Source of the DNA: Pseudomonadota bacterium
GTDB lineage: Bacteria > Pseudomonadota > Gammaproteobacteria > Steroidobacterales > Steroidobacteraceae
Assembly (NCBI GenBank): GCA_023417315.1
Contig: JAEZFW010000047.1
Location: 1-64,000, forward strand
Direction: 5' to 3'
DNA: 64,000 nucleotides
Shown: positions 1 to 9,167 of the stretch, one piece after another
Layout: every line of letters starts with the position of its first letter
Numbering within the stretch: the first letter of the stretch is position 1
Made by a program: the position numbers and the translations under genes
Notes under the pieces: generated by a model
Databases searched by the model: none
What the model saw: only the letters and a program-made list of their open reading frames with translations
What the model was told of the DNA's origin: nothing

Positions 1-328
1 CAAGGGAAGGGACGCATCCATTGACCCTTGCGCAGTTGAGTTGCGGTCGACAGCACGCGTACGAATACCCTGCAAAGACCGAATGAAACATCGCTTCTCA
101 ATTCATTTCCCCGGACAGCAGTGGGCGCAGGCCGGGATCCAGGCATGTGCCTAAGTGCGCGGATTTCTGGATCCTGCCTCCGCGGGGATGACGCCATGAA
201 AGGGTGGGTCTCCGCACAGATTTCTGCCGACGGGCTTCGCTCCTTTTTGTGTCCTCTGTGTTCTTTGTGGTTACTCTCAACTGCTCCTCGCACGAGCGCA
301 GCGAACGCAGATCGCTTAGATTAGAGCG
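1..328. other. Leading stretch without a recognised gene; repeat fragments
   Basis: No gene is recognised here. A short open frame runs off the left edge and stops at about 84-86; it could be the last codons of an upstream gene, but nothing in it identifies a family. GGATCCAG (135-142) is inverted as CTGGATCC (167-174) next to GCGGGGATGACG, a word common in proteobacterial intergenic repeats. At 243-275 there is a TGTGTTCTTTGTGG block that recurs elsewhere in this window, at about 40.8-40.9 kb and 54.0 kb. No convincing promoter for the first gene was seen. Confidence 0.5.
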
Positions 329-1339
329 ATGCCCAATCTTGCTCCCATTCCCGAATGGAAAGACGTGGGACTCGAGCGCTTTCGCGCCGAGATCGCGCCT
401 TTGAACCGACCCGCTGTGCTGCGCGGACTCGTTGCGCAGTGGCCCGCGGTGCACGCGGGTACGTCTTCGCCGCATGCGATGAGCGAGTACTTGCTGCGAT
501 TCGATGCTCGGCGCCCTATCCGCTCCTTGACGGCCGATGCGTCCATCAAGGGCTTGTTCTTCTATCGCGACGATATGCGCGGCCTGAACTTCGAGCGCAA
601 GCAGGAAACGTTCGGCTCGGCTCTGAGCACGTTATTGGGATTGATGGAGAGCGCAGATCCGCCTGCCACGTACATCGAATCGACACCGATCGCTGAGCAC
701 CTGCCAGGTTTCGTGCAGGAGAATGTCTTACCGCTGTTGCCGCCGAGCGTGCCCCCGCGCATTTGGATCGGCAATGCTGTGACCGTGCAAACCCATTTCG
801 ATCTCAACGACAACATCGCCTGCGTCGTGGCGGGTCGACGACGATTCACCTTGTTTCCGACCGACCAACTGCCGAACCTCTATGTCGGGCCGTTCGACTT
901 CACGCTGTCGGGTCCGCCGGTCAGCATGGTCTCGCTCCACGAGCCCAATCTGCAGCGGTATCCCAAGTTCAAAGAGGCGCTCGAGCATGCGCAAAGCGCT
1001 GAGCTCGAGCCGGGCGATGCACTCTACATTCCTTACTTCTGGTTTCATCACGTCGAATCGCTCGAGAAGTTCAACGTGCTCGTGAATTACTGGTGGAATC
1101 CTGCGCGCACGCTCGGCGGTTCGCCCTTCGATTGTCTACTGCACGCGATTCTCACATTGCGTGACTTGCCGCCTGCGCAGCGCGATGCATGGCGCGTCGT
1201 GTTCGATCACTATGTGTTCCAACGCAACGGCGATCCCATGGCGCATCTCGCACCGGAGCACCGCGGCATGCTCGGAGCAATGACGCCCGAGCGCGCTCGA
1301 GAGATTCGCTCGATCCTCGTGCGACTCTTGAGTCGGTGA
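329..1339 (+). CDS. Cupin-like (Cupin_8/JmjC-type) domain protein, copy 1
   Basis: This 336-residue protein belongs to the cupin-like family related to JmjC Fe(II)/2-oxoglutarate oxygenases. Seen: an HxD pair (H156 and D158 in THFDLND) followed about 80 residues later by H240/H241 in FWFHHVES, matching the iron-binding 2-His-1-carboxylate pattern; RIWIGN precedes the HxD motif. No signal peptide is visible, so it is probably cytoplasmic. It is a clear paralogue of the next gene, sharing blocks such as GRRRFT, NLYVGP and LVNYWW. It sits with tryptophan-halogenase-like genes, a TonB receptor and a GH9 glucanase, a grouping known from carbohydrate-utilisation loci. The substrate is unknown; hydroxylation of a protein or small molecule is only inferred from the fold. 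Confidence 0.85.
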   Translation: MPNLAPIPEWKDVGLERFRAEIAPLNRPAVLRGLVAQWPAVHAGTSSPHAMSEYLLRFDARRPIRSLTADASIKGLFFYRDDMRGLNFERKQETFGSALSTLLGLMESADPPATYIESTPIAEHLPGFVQENVLPLLPPSVPPRIWIGNAVTVQTHFDLNDNIACVVAGRRRFTLFPTDQLPNLYVGPFDFTLSGPPVSMVSLHEPNLQRYPKFKEALEHAQSAELEPGDALYIPYFWFHHVESLEKFNVLVNYWWNPARTLGGSPFDCLLHAILTLRDLPPAQRDAWRVVFDHYVFQRNGDPMAHLAPEHRGMLGAMTPERAREIRSILVRLLSR

Positions 1340-2367
1340 GAAACGTGGTCGAAGCTCTGCGCCCGGCTCGCGAGTGGCACGATGTCGACGCTCAGACGTT
1401 TCGCGAGCGTATTGCATCGAGCGATCAACCTGCCGTGTTGCGCGGTGTGGTCCGAGACTGGCCTGCGGTCGAGCGCGGCAAGACTTCAGCAACCGCGATC
1501 GCCGACTACATCAAGGGCTTCGACCGCGGCAGTCTCGTTCACATCTTCTACGGCGAGCCGAGCATCCGCGGCCGGTTCTTCTATACGCCCGATCTGAAAG
1601 GATTCAATTTCGAGCGACGCAACGAGCCTTTGGCCGCGTTCATCGATCGCGTGCTCGCATCGATCGACATGCAAGATCCGCCTTCTCTGTACGCAGGCGC
1701 AGCACCCGTGCCGAATAGCGTGCCTGAGTTCGCTGCCCAGAATCAGTTGTCTTTGTTGCCGACCACTGTCGTTCCGCGCATATGGATCGGCAACAAGGTC
1801 ACGGTGTCCACGCATTACGATCTATCGGCCAACGTCGCGTGCGTGATCGCTGGTCGTCGCCGCTTCACCTTCTTCCCGCCGCATCAACTCGGGAATCTCT
1901 ACGTGGGTCCGCTCGATTTCACGCTCGCGGGGCAGCCGGTAAGCTTGGTCGACTTGAGCGATCCCGACTACGCGCGCTATCCGCGCTTTCGAAACGCACT
2001 TCAGCACGCAATGTTCGCGGAGCTCGAGCCGGGCGATGCGGTGTACATTCCGCACCTGTGGTGGCACCACGTCGAGTCGCTGGATCGCTTCAACGTGCTC
2101 GTCAACTATTGGTGGGACACTGGACTGGTATTCGCGGGCTCTCCCTTCCTGGCGCTCGCGCATGCGCTGCTGGCCATCCGCCATTTGCCTCCGAGTCAGC
2201 GTGACGCATGGCGCGCCATTTTCGAGCACTACATCTTCAGCGGCGGCGCGGACAGCATCGAGCATCTGCCGGCGGACGCGCGCGGAGTGCTCGGGACGCT
2301 CACTCCCGAGCTCGCACGTAGCATCAAGATGTTCTTGATCGACGGACTCGGCGGCAACAAGCGCTAG
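1336..2367 (+). CDS. Cupin-like (Cupin_8/JmjC-type) domain protein, copy 2
   Basis: Second tandem copy, about 343 residues. The chosen start is GTG at 1336, which overlaps the previous stop as GTGA and suggests translational coupling; GTG at 1345 is an equally plausible start. An upstream ATG at 1189 would overlap copy 1 by 150 bases and is unlikely. With the 1336 start the iron ligands are H160 and D162 (STHYDL) and H244/H245 (WWHHVES). Length and motif spacing closely match copy 1. The gene ends three bases before the stop of the convergent halogenase gene, leaving no room for a terminator between them. Function as for copy 1: a putative Fe(II)-dependent oxygenase, substrate unknown. Confidence 0.85.
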   Translation: MRNVVEALRPAREWHDVDAQTFRERIASSDQPAVLRGVVRDWPAVERGKTSATAIADYIKGFDRGSLVHIFYGEPSIRGRFFYTPDLKGFNFERRNEPLAAFIDRVLASIDMQDPPSLYAGAAPVPNSVPEFAAQNQLSLLPTTVVPRIWIGNKVTVSTHYDLSANVACVIAGRRRFTFFPPHQLGNLYVGPLDFTLAGQPVSLVDLSDPDYARYPRFRNALQHAMFAELEPGDAVYIPHLWWHHVESLDRFNVLVNYWWDTGLVFAGSPFLALAHALLAIRHLPPSQRDAWRAIFEHYIFSGGADSIEHLPADARGVLGTLTPELARSIKMFLIDGLGGNKR

Positions 2368-2370
2368 AGA

Positions 2371-3885
2371 TCAAGCTGCGCTGTTTGCAGCGCAATTGTT
2401 CGCGATGAACTCGCGGTGCGCAGGCATCACATCGGCAGACTTGCTGATCGTGTCCCTGATGTGCGCAAGACGTCTGCGCAGCTCCTCGTCCGACATCACA
2501 TCGACGAGCGGATCGTAACTGCGCGGTTCGATGTTCTGCCCGATCATCACCGCGAACCAGCTCGTGTCGTTGAACAGCTCGTTGTTCTCACGAAAGATAC
2601 GGCCGCGTTCACGGAAGAGATCGAGCTTATGCTGCAAGAAATGCGGAACGCTCATCTCGCGGCAATACTTCCAGAACGGTGAATCGTCGCGTTGGGTCGC
2701 GTGGTAGTGCAGGATGAGGAAGTCGCGAATGCGCTCGTACTCCCACGTGAGCACGCGGTTGAATTGATCGATCTCCGTTTGCGAGAACCTGCGATCGGGG
2801 AAGAGCGTCATGAAGTGCGCCAGCGCGCTTTGCACCAGATGGATGCTGGTCGACTCGAGAGGCTCGAGGAAGCCGGAGGCGAGGCCGAGCGTCACGCAGT
2901 TCTTGTTCCAGAACTTCTTACGTCGGCCAGTCACGAATCTGAGAATGCGCGGGGTCGCCCGCGGGGCGCCATCGAGATTCGCCAAGAGCGTCGAAGTGGC
3001 TTCATCGTCGCTGATGTACTCGCTCGAATACACATAGCCGTTTCCGATTCGATGCTGCAACGGAATGCGCCACTGCCACCCTGCCTTGCGCGCCGTGGAG
3101 CGGGTATAAGGCGTGAACTCTCCGCCGCTCTCGCAGGGCACCGCCACTGCCCGATTGCAGGGTAGCCAATGCGACCAGTCTTCATAGCCCGTCTTGAGCG
3201 CTTGCTCGATCAAGAGCCCGCGAAAGCCGGAGCAGTCGATGAATAGATCCGCCTCGATCCGCTCGCCGCTTTCGAGAACTACCGAATCGATGAAGCCGTC
3301 TTCGCCGCGCAATTTGACATCGACGATCTTGCCTTCGCTGCGGACGACGCCGCGTTGCTCCGCATAGTTGCGCAAGTACTTCGCGTAAAGGCTCGCGTCG
3401 AAGTGAAATGCGTAGGCGATGCGCGAAAGCGGCGAGTTGCCGGCTGCGATCGGGCGCATGAACTTGCCGCGGCGGCACGCTACTGCTTGCAGCGAGTAAT
3501 CGGCAAGGTCCGCATCGGGCACGAGCTGTCGATACTTGAGCCAAAAGGCATGGAACGAGACGCCTTCCATGTCCAAGCCGTACGGGCCGAAAGGATGGAT
3601 GTAGCTGTGGCCGAGCCGCGTCCAATTCACGAATTCGATGCCGAGCTTGAAGGTTGCCTGAGTCTTACGGATGAAATCGTTCTCATCGATGCTGAGCATG
3701 CGGTTGAACGTGTTGATCTGCGGAATGGTCGCCTCGCCAACACCCACCGTGCCGATCTCTTCCGATTCGACCAGTCGCACCGCGCAGTAGCCATCTTTCA
3801 GAAACCTTGCGAAGGTGGCGGCCGCCATCCAGCCAGCGGTGCCGCCGCCTACGATGAGGATCGTTCTCAGTCGATTCGTAGTCAC
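2371..3885 (-). CDS. Tryptophan-halogenase-family flavoprotein, copy 1
   Basis: Flavin-dependent halogenase family protein of 504 residues. Seen: the N-terminal FAD-binding motif GGGTAGW, VGVGEATIP, an FKLGIEF segment where the family's catalytic lysine is expected, the signature WQWRIP, and the conserved EPLEST near the active site. The start is GTG at 3885, ten bases after the stop of the upstream paralogue; the longer reading from 4026 would overlap that gene by about 130 bases and adds unrelated residues. The corrected length matches the paralogue (501). It lies in an operon behind copy 2. Family members use FADH2 from a separate reductase to halogenate indoles, but those tied to TonB receptor loci have no settled substrate. 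No flavin reductase gene is nearby. Confidence 0.88.
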   Translation of the reverse strand: MTTNRLRTILIVGGGTAGWMAAATFARFLKDGYCAVRLVESEEIGTVGVGEATIPQINTFNRMLSIDENDFIRKTQATFKLGIEFVNWTRLGHSYIHPFGPYGLDMEGVSFHAFWLKYRQLVPDADLADYSLQAVACRRGKFMRPIAAGNSPLSRIAYAFHFDASLYAKYLRNYAEQRGVVRSEGKIVDVKLRGEDGFIDSVVLESGERIEADLFIDCSGFRGLLIEQALKTGYEDWSHWLPCNRAVAVPCESGGEFTPYTRSTARKAGWQWRIPLQHRIGNGYVYSSEYISDDEATSTLLANLDGAPRATPRILRFVTGRRKKFWNKNCVTLGLASGFLEPLESTSIHLVQSALAHFMTLFPDRRFSQTEIDQFNRVLTWEYERIRDFLILHYHATQRDDSPFWKYCREMSVPHFLQHKLDLFRERGRIFRENNELFNDTSWFAVMIGQNIEPRSYDPLVDVMSDEELRRRLAHIRDTISKSADVMPAHREFIANNCAANSAA

Positions 3886-3895
3886 TATTGCTGTC

Positions 3896-5401
3896 TCATG
3901 AGCTCGATGCGCAATGCTGCGCGATGAACGCACGATGCGTCGGCATCGCTTCCGCAGTTTTGCGAAAAAGCGCGCGTAGTCGTTCGAAGTTCTGCTCGAC
4001 TCCTCGTGAATCGAGGGCATCCGCAAGCGGATCGTACGCCGCGGGCCAGACCTTCTGGCCGAGAAACACTGCGATCCAGTTGGAATCGACGAACAGCTCG
4101 TCGTCTTCGCGGAAAAATCGCCCGCTCGCTCTGAATAGATCGATCTTCCGGCGGAGCGTGTCGGGGATGCTCATCGTGCGGCAGTAATCCCAGAGCGGCG
4201 CGTCGTCGCGCCCTGTCGCGTGATAGTGCAGGATGATGAAGTCGCGGATGCGCTCCCAGGCGAGAGTGGAGAGACGATTGTATTCGTCGATCTCCACAGG
4301 GTTGAATTCAGCACGCGGGAATAAAGCGAGCAGCTTCGTGATGCCGGCTTGAACCAAGTGGATGCTCGTCGATTCGAGCGGCTCCATGAATCCGGCCGCG
4401 AGCCCCAGTGCAACGCAGTTCTTGTTCCAGAACTTCTTCCTGCGTCCGGTTGTGAAACGCAACAGGCGCGGCTCGGCGAGCGGACGACCGTCCAGGTTCG
4501 CGAGCAACGTTGCGACGGCTTCATCGTCACTCATGAATCGGCTGCAGTACACATGCCCATTGCCGATGCGATGCTGTAGCGGAATACGCCATTGCCACCC
4601 AGCACGGTGCGCAGTGGAGCGCGTGTATGGCGTCAGATCATCGATGCTCTCGCAGGGCACCGCTGCAGCGCGATCGCATGGCAGCCAATGAGTCCAGTCC
4701 TCGTAGCCGGTCTCGAGCGCTTGTTCGATCAAGAGGCCACGGAACCCGGAGCAGTCGATGAATAGATCCGCCGTCAGAGTGCGATTGCCTTCGAGCACGA
4801 CGGCTTCGATGAAGCCATCTTCGCTGCGCAGAGCAACGTCGATGATCTTCCCCTCGATTCTTTGCACGCCATGATGCTCGGCGTAGCGGCGCAGATAACG
4901 CGCATAGAGCGCCGCGTCGAAGTGGAATGCGTACGCAAGATTCGCCAGCACCGAGCGCGGATCCGCGCTCGGTCGCGTGAATCTGCCAAGCTTGGAGGCG
5001 ACAGCAGTCAACGAGTACTCATCGATATACGACGTGTGACCCGACTGCCTGAGCTTGAGCCAGATCTGGTGGAACTTGATCGCTTCCATGTCGAAGCCGA
5101 TCGCGCCGAAGGGATGCAAATAGCGATGTCCGATCTGCGCCCAGTCGACGAACTCGATTCCCAACTTGAACGTCGCGTTCGTATGTCTGACGAAATCGTT
5201 CTCATCGATCCCGAGCATGCTATTGAAGGTCAGAATCGGTGGGATCGTCGCTTCGCCCACGCCAACGATGCCAATCTCATCCGACTCGACGAGTCGAATC
5301 TGAACTTGCTTGCCCAACGCCCGCCCAAGCGCCGCAGCAGCCATCCACCCCGCGGTGCCGCCGCCTACGATGATCACTGACTGAATCGGCCGGCCGTTCA
5401 C
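3896..5401 (-). CDS. Tryptophan-halogenase-family flavoprotein, copy 2
   Basis: A 501-residue paralogue of the adjacent gene, transcribed first in the pair and starting with GTG after a weak GGA motif. Seen: GGGTAGW for FAD binding close to the N-terminus, VGVGEATIPP, FKLGIEFVDW, the halogenase signature WQWRIP (tryptophans at about 269 and 271) and FMEPLEST. Much of the sequence matches copy 1, so this is a tandem duplication. Its promoter must lie in the 351-base gap shared with the divergent TonB receptor. The family reaction is oxidative halogenation of tryptophan or other indoles; whether this copy acts on a sugar-locus metabolite, a peptide or a free indole cannot be told from sequence. 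Confidence 0.88.
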   Translation of the reverse strand: MNGRPIQSVIIVGGGTAGWMAAAALGRALGKQVQIRLVESDEIGIVGVGEATIPPILTFNSMLGIDENDFVRHTNATFKLGIEFVDWAQIGHRYLHPFGAIGFDMEAIKFHQIWLKLRQSGHTSYIDEYSLTAVASKLGRFTRPSADPRSVLANLAYAFHFDAALYARYLRRYAEHHGVQRIEGKIIDVALRSEDGFIEAVVLEGNRTLTADLFIDCSGFRGLLIEQALETGYEDWTHWLPCDRAAAVPCESIDDLTPYTRSTAHRAGWQWRIPLQHRIGNGHVYCSRFMSDDEAVATLLANLDGRPLAEPRLLRFTTGRRKKFWNKNCVALGLAAGFMEPLESTSIHLVQAGITKLLALFPRAEFNPVEIDEYNRLSTLAWERIRDFIILHYHATGRDDAPLWDYCRTMSIPDTLRRKIDLFRASGRFFREDDELFVDSNWIAVFLGQKVWPAAYDPLADALDSRGVEQNFERLRALFRKTAEAMPTHRAFIAQHCASSS

Positions 5402-5752
5402 GATCCGTGTCTCGCGCCCGCGCGATGTGGAGCGCCGGATCCACCCCGGACGATGACATTTTTTTTCATAGACTGAGTCTTAATTGGAACGCTTCTAACG
5501 GCGGTCTCAGGGTTTTGTAGCCTTCAAGATACGCCGTTGCGGAGCGGAAGTTCAAATTGCTGGCTGCAATTGCACGCTCTTGATCGATTCTGATTGATTC
5601 CGATGACCTGTCAACTGCGACGCGCTGGCGAGTTCTTTGTTAGCGATCACAGTGGCATAAATTGCAGTACTTGGGCTATTGCAATCGCTCTCTTCGTAAC
5701 GAATGATCGCGCCGGGGGGTCACTGGCACATAAAAACTTACGGGAGGCACTC
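5402..5752. promoter_or_regulatory. Divergent regulatory region, halogenases / TonB receptor
   Basis: This 351-base gap separates genes transcribed away from each other, so it must hold promoters for both. It is more AT-rich than its surroundings and begins with an eight-T run at 5460-5467. A GGGAGG ribosome-binding site (5742-5747) sits five bases before the receptor ATG and decides that start. TTGCAA (near 5678) followed 17 bases later by AATGAT is a weak promoter candidate for the receptor. The words GATTCTGATTGATTCCGAT (near 5586-5602) form a direct-repeat-like block. No operator could be assigned with confidence. Confidence 0.4.
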
Positions 5753-8700
5753 ATGTCGGGATCAACTAGACATGTGTCGATTAGAAACAACAACGATCCA
5801 AATAGAATCGCGTTATCCGTCCGCTCCGTTCTTGCGTCATCTTTCAAGCGCAGTGCTCCGATGCTCGCCCTGTGCGCGCTTGCAATCGAGCCGGCGGCGT
5901 ATGCGCAGAGCGTCAGCGGCGCGGGGGCCGCTAGCGATGATGAGAACGTCGAAGAAATCGTCGTCACCGGAATCCGACAGAGCTTGCAGAGCTCTCAAGA
6001 GATCAAGAAGAACGCAGAAGTGTTCGTCGACTCGGTCACCGCCGAAGACATCGGCGCGTTGCCCGATCGCAGCGTCACCGAAGCTCTGCAGCGTATTCCT
6101 GGTGTGTCGATCAACCGATTCGCGGGCAGCAACGACCCGGATCACTTTTCGATCGAAGGCAGCGGCGTCGTCGTTCGCGGCTTGAATCAGGTACGCAGCG
6201 AACTCAACGGTCGCGATACCTTCTCCGCCAACAACGGCCGATTCTTGAGCTTCTCGGACGTGCCGCCGGAACTGATGGGCGGTGTCGACGTCTTCAAGAA
6301 TCAATCGGCCGACATGATCGAAGGTGGGCTTGCGGGTACGGTCAATTTGCGCACCCGCGTACCGTTCGATTCGGCCGGCCAGACGATCTCATTCTCTGCC
6401 GAGGCGAACTACGGAGATTTTGCCGAAGAGTGGTCGCCGACCGGATCGGCGCTTTACTCGAATCGATGGAACACTGACATCGGTGAGTTCGGCATTCTGC
6501 TCAACGCCGTCTACTCGGAGTTGCAATCGCGTTCCGACGGCGCGCAAGCGTCGAGCTTCCAGCAGCGGCCGGGGAGAATTCCCGGCGATCCATCGGCAGA
6601 TGACTTGTGGTTCCCGAGCGGAGCGTCGTTCCGTACCCAAGACTACGATCGCGAGCGCACAGGCGCTGCCTTCGCAGCGCAATGGGGCAGCACCGACGAT
6701 ACGATGGTCGCGACATTCCAGTTCCTGCGCTCCGATGCCCGCACGGCGTGGACGGAGCACGCCGTAGAGATCGCAACCGATGTCGTCGAGCAGAATACGC
6801 GCGCGTCGTTCCCTCGCCCGGGCACGACATTCGAATTCGGCAACGACGATATATTCACCAACGGCACCATCACCGGAGTGACCGGTTGGCGCGACGACCA
6901 ATGGGGCGGGGATCCGCGCACACCGATGCTGGGCCTGCCCAGCAACAATATCGCGCGCGGCGTCGATCAGCAGTACGTGACGTCGGACTACGGCTTCAAC
7001 TTCAAGTGGACGCCGAACGAACGATGGAGCCTGAACTTCGACGTGCAGCACGTCGAATCCACGGTCGAGAATCTGGACATGACGATCTGGGGCGCTTCGT
7101 TCCAGGACGTCGAGCTGGATCTGAGTCGCGGGATGCCGCGGATCTCGTTCTTGCCTCCCACGCAGACGCTCATGAGTGCGGCGGACTGCGCGGCCCTCGC
7201 GAACGCCAACGGGTGGAATACGATCTGCCCGACGTATTTCAGCGGCGACACGAACAGCTTCTCGAACCCAGCCAACAGCTTCTGGCGCTCGGCGATGGAT
7301 CATGCCGAGGACAGTGAAGGCGAAGAAGATGCGATCAGGTTCGATATCGAGCGCTCCTTCGAGGATGCGAGCTGGGTGAGGGCCCTGAGGGTTGGCGGTC
7401 GCTATGCGGAGCGCGAGCAAACGACGCGCTACTCGACGTACAACTGGGGTGTGCTGAGCGAGATCTGGGGTAACGGCGGACCGGTGTGGTTCGATGACCC
7501 CGTCGACGGAACGCCGGGCGGCACCGGAGGCTCGCCGACTGCTCCGCAAACGCAACTGTTCACCTTCGATAACTTCATGCGCGGCGACGTCGCCGTTCCA
7601 GTCGTTCTGCCGTTCTACGGCGGTCAGCTGAGCGGCCGCGGCGGGTACGACGAGATGGCGGCTTTCGCACTCTCAGTCGCAGGCGAGTGGCAGGCGAACA
7701 CAGGAAATTCCAATAACTGGGAGCCTCTAGCCGACCCTCGTCGCGGTGAGCATATCGCACCTGGCAGCATGTTCCTGCCGAACGAGGTCAACGACACGAA
7801 CGAGCAGACGGAAGCGCTCTACGCGATGATCAAGTTCGGCAACGATTTCGACAATGGCCGCTCGGTCAGCGGTAATGTCGGCGTACGTTGGGTGCGCACC
7901 GACTTCAGTGCGGATGGCACGATCGGTTATGCGCCGCCGACGTTGGCGTCGGAAGAGGATTGCATTCCGGATCCCGAGCAGCCGACGGCGGGCTTGCCCG
8001 TGTTCTGCGACGTCCCGCTGGCGGAACGTGAACGAGCACGCCGATTCGCAACGGGTGGCAGCGATCCCATCGTCGTCGACAATGTGTACGAGAACTGGCT
8101 GCCGAGCTTCAACTTGAAGGTCAATCTCACGGAAGAGTTGTTGTTCAGATTCGGCTTCTCGAAGGCGATCGCGAGGCCGGAGCTTGGCTTGACGAGGCAG
8201 TTCTACAACATCACGTCGCGCGAGGAGCAGGGACAGTGGCTCGGGTTCGAGGCTGATACCGGAAACGCGAGGCTGAAGCCCACGCGTTCTACGCAATACG
8301 ACGCCTCGCTCGAGTGGTACTTCGCCCCAGTGGGCTCGGTGACCTTCTCGCTCTTCTATAAAGAGCTAAAGGACGTTCTCACGAACGGCATCAGCCTGGT
8401 GCCGGTCACGAACGGAGGCGAGACGTATGATGTCTACACCGTCACGCCGATCAACGCCCAGGACACGGGTAGGGTGAAGGGTTTCGAGCTTGGCTATCAA
8501 CAGTTCTATGACTTCTTGCCCGGCTTCTGGAGTGGCTTCGGCGTCAACGCGAACTACACTTACATCGACAGCAGCGGTGTGGAGCAGAGCACGTTGTCGA
8601 ACACGACGGCCTCGCCGGCAGGCACGGAAGCGAACGTCGACACCAGCTTGCTGCCACTACAGGGCCTGTCGAAGGACAACATCAACTTCGCGTTGATCTA

Positions 8701-8995
8701 TGAGAAGGGCCCGCTGTCGACACGTCTGGCCTACAACTGGCGTTCGAGATTCTTGTTGACGGTGCGTGACGTCATTACGCCGTTTGCGCCGATCTTCAAC
8801 GAGGAAACCGGACAGTTGGACGGCACGATCCTGTACTCCGTCACCGATAACATCAAGTTGGGAGTGCAGGGCGTCAATCTGACCAACGAGGTCACCAAGA
8901 CGACGCAAGTTCTAAACGATGACTTGCTGATCGCGGGACGCTCATGGTTCATGAACGACAGACGCTACTCATTGATCCTGCGTATGACGTTCTGA
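5753..8995 (+). CDS. TonB-dependent receptor, Xanthomonas/Caulobacter type
   Basis: Outer-membrane TonB-dependent receptor of 1080 residues, at the long end of the family. The start is the ATG behind GGGAGG at 5742-5747; a frame reaching back to 5594 has no comparable site. Seen: a signal peptide ending near AYAQS, a TonB-box-like EEIVVTG, a plug with LPDRSVTEALQRIPGVSI and the RG/NGR blocks, then a long beta-barrel ending in the aromatic terminus MTF. Plug features match the receptors that take up plant-polysaccharide fragments. It is followed by a terminator and a GH9 glucanase, so import of beta-glucan oligosaccharides is the likely role; the ligand itself is inferred. Confidence 0.92.
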   Translation: MSGSTRHVSIRNNNDPNRIALSVRSVLASSFKRSAPMLALCALAIEPAAYAQSVSGAGAASDDENVEEIVVTGIRQSLQSSQEIKKNAEVFVDSVTAEDIGALPDRSVTEALQRIPGVSINRFAGSNDPDHFSIEGSGVVVRGLNQVRSELNGRDTFSANNGRFLSFSDVPPELMGGVDVFKNQSADMIEGGLAGTVNLRTRVPFDSAGQTISFSAEANYGDFAEEWSPTGSALYSNRWNTDIGEFGILLNAVYSELQSRSDGAQASSFQQRPGRIPGDPSADDLWFPSGASFRTQDYDRERTGAAFAAQWGSTDDTMVATFQFLRSDARTAWTEHAVEIATDVVEQNTRASFPRPGTTFEFGNDDIFTNGTITGVTGWRDDQWGGDPRTPMLGLPSNNIARGVDQQYVTSDYGFNFKWTPNERWSLNFDVQHVESTVENLDMTIWGASFQDVELDLSRGMPRISFLPPTQTLMSAADCAALANANGWNTICPTYFSGDTNSFSNPANSFWRSAMDHAEDSEGEEDAIRFDIERSFEDASWVRALRVGGRYAEREQTTRYSTYNWGVLSEIWGNGGPVWFDDPVDGTPGGTGGSPTAPQTQLFTFDNFMRGDVAVPVVLPFYGGQLSGRGGYDEMAAFALSVAGEWQANTGNSNNWEPLADPRRGEHIAPGSMFLPNEVNDTNEQTEALYAMIKFGNDFDNGRSVSGNVGVRWVRTDFSADGTIGYAPPTLASEEDCIPDPEQPTAGLPVFCDVPLAERERARRFATGGSDPIVVDNVYENWLPSFNLKVNLTEELLFRFGFSKAIARPELGLTRQFYNITSREEQGQWLGFEADTGNARLKPTRSTQYDASLEWYFAPVGSVTFSLFYKELKDVLTNGISLVPVTNGGETYDVYTVTPINAQDTGRVKGFELGYQQFYDFLPGFWSGFGVNANYTYIDSSGVEQSTLSNTTASPAGTEANVDTSLLPLQGLSKDNINFALIYEKGPLSTRLAYNWRSRFLLTVRDVITPFAPIFNEETGQLDGTILYSVTDNIKLGVQGVNLTNEVTKTTQVLNDDLLIAGRSWFMNDRRYSLILRMTF

Positions 8996-9032
8996 TCGAT
9001 ATAACAACAATAACGAAAGAGTGAAGCGCCCT

Positions 9033-9072
9033 ACGCACCGTTCGCCGCAAGGTGGACGGTGCGTTTTCTTTT
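9033..9072 (+). terminator. Rho-independent terminator after the TonB receptor
   Basis: ACGCACCGT (9033-9041) pairs perfectly with ACGGTGCGT (9056-9064), followed directly by TTTTCTTTT. It lies 37 bases after the receptor stop and 95 bases before the GH9 start, so it should end or reduce transcription between receptor and glucanase. Confidence 0.8.
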
Positions 9073-9167
9073 GGAGTGGTGGAAGCGCGAGACAAACGAT
9101 TTCTTGACTGGCCCAGTAGCGTGCTGAGCTTGTATGGTCGCGCGAAACAATGATGGGGGTGAGGGGG

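Noticed and set aside
98..549. Several overlapping open frames on both strands around the first gene
   Set aside because: They overlap the cupin gene or the repeat-rich leader, are Arg/Ser-rich and lack family motifs or ribosome sites; typical shadow frames of GC-rich DNA.
6389..7555. A 388-codon minus-strand frame inside the TonB receptor
   Set aside because: It is opposite a clearly identified receptor, its product is Arg-rich and low in hydrophobic order, and nothing is recognisable in it.
9100..9140. TTGACT with downstream TATGGT as a GH9 promoter
   Set aside because: The two hexamers are 23 bases apart, too far for a sigma70 promoter.
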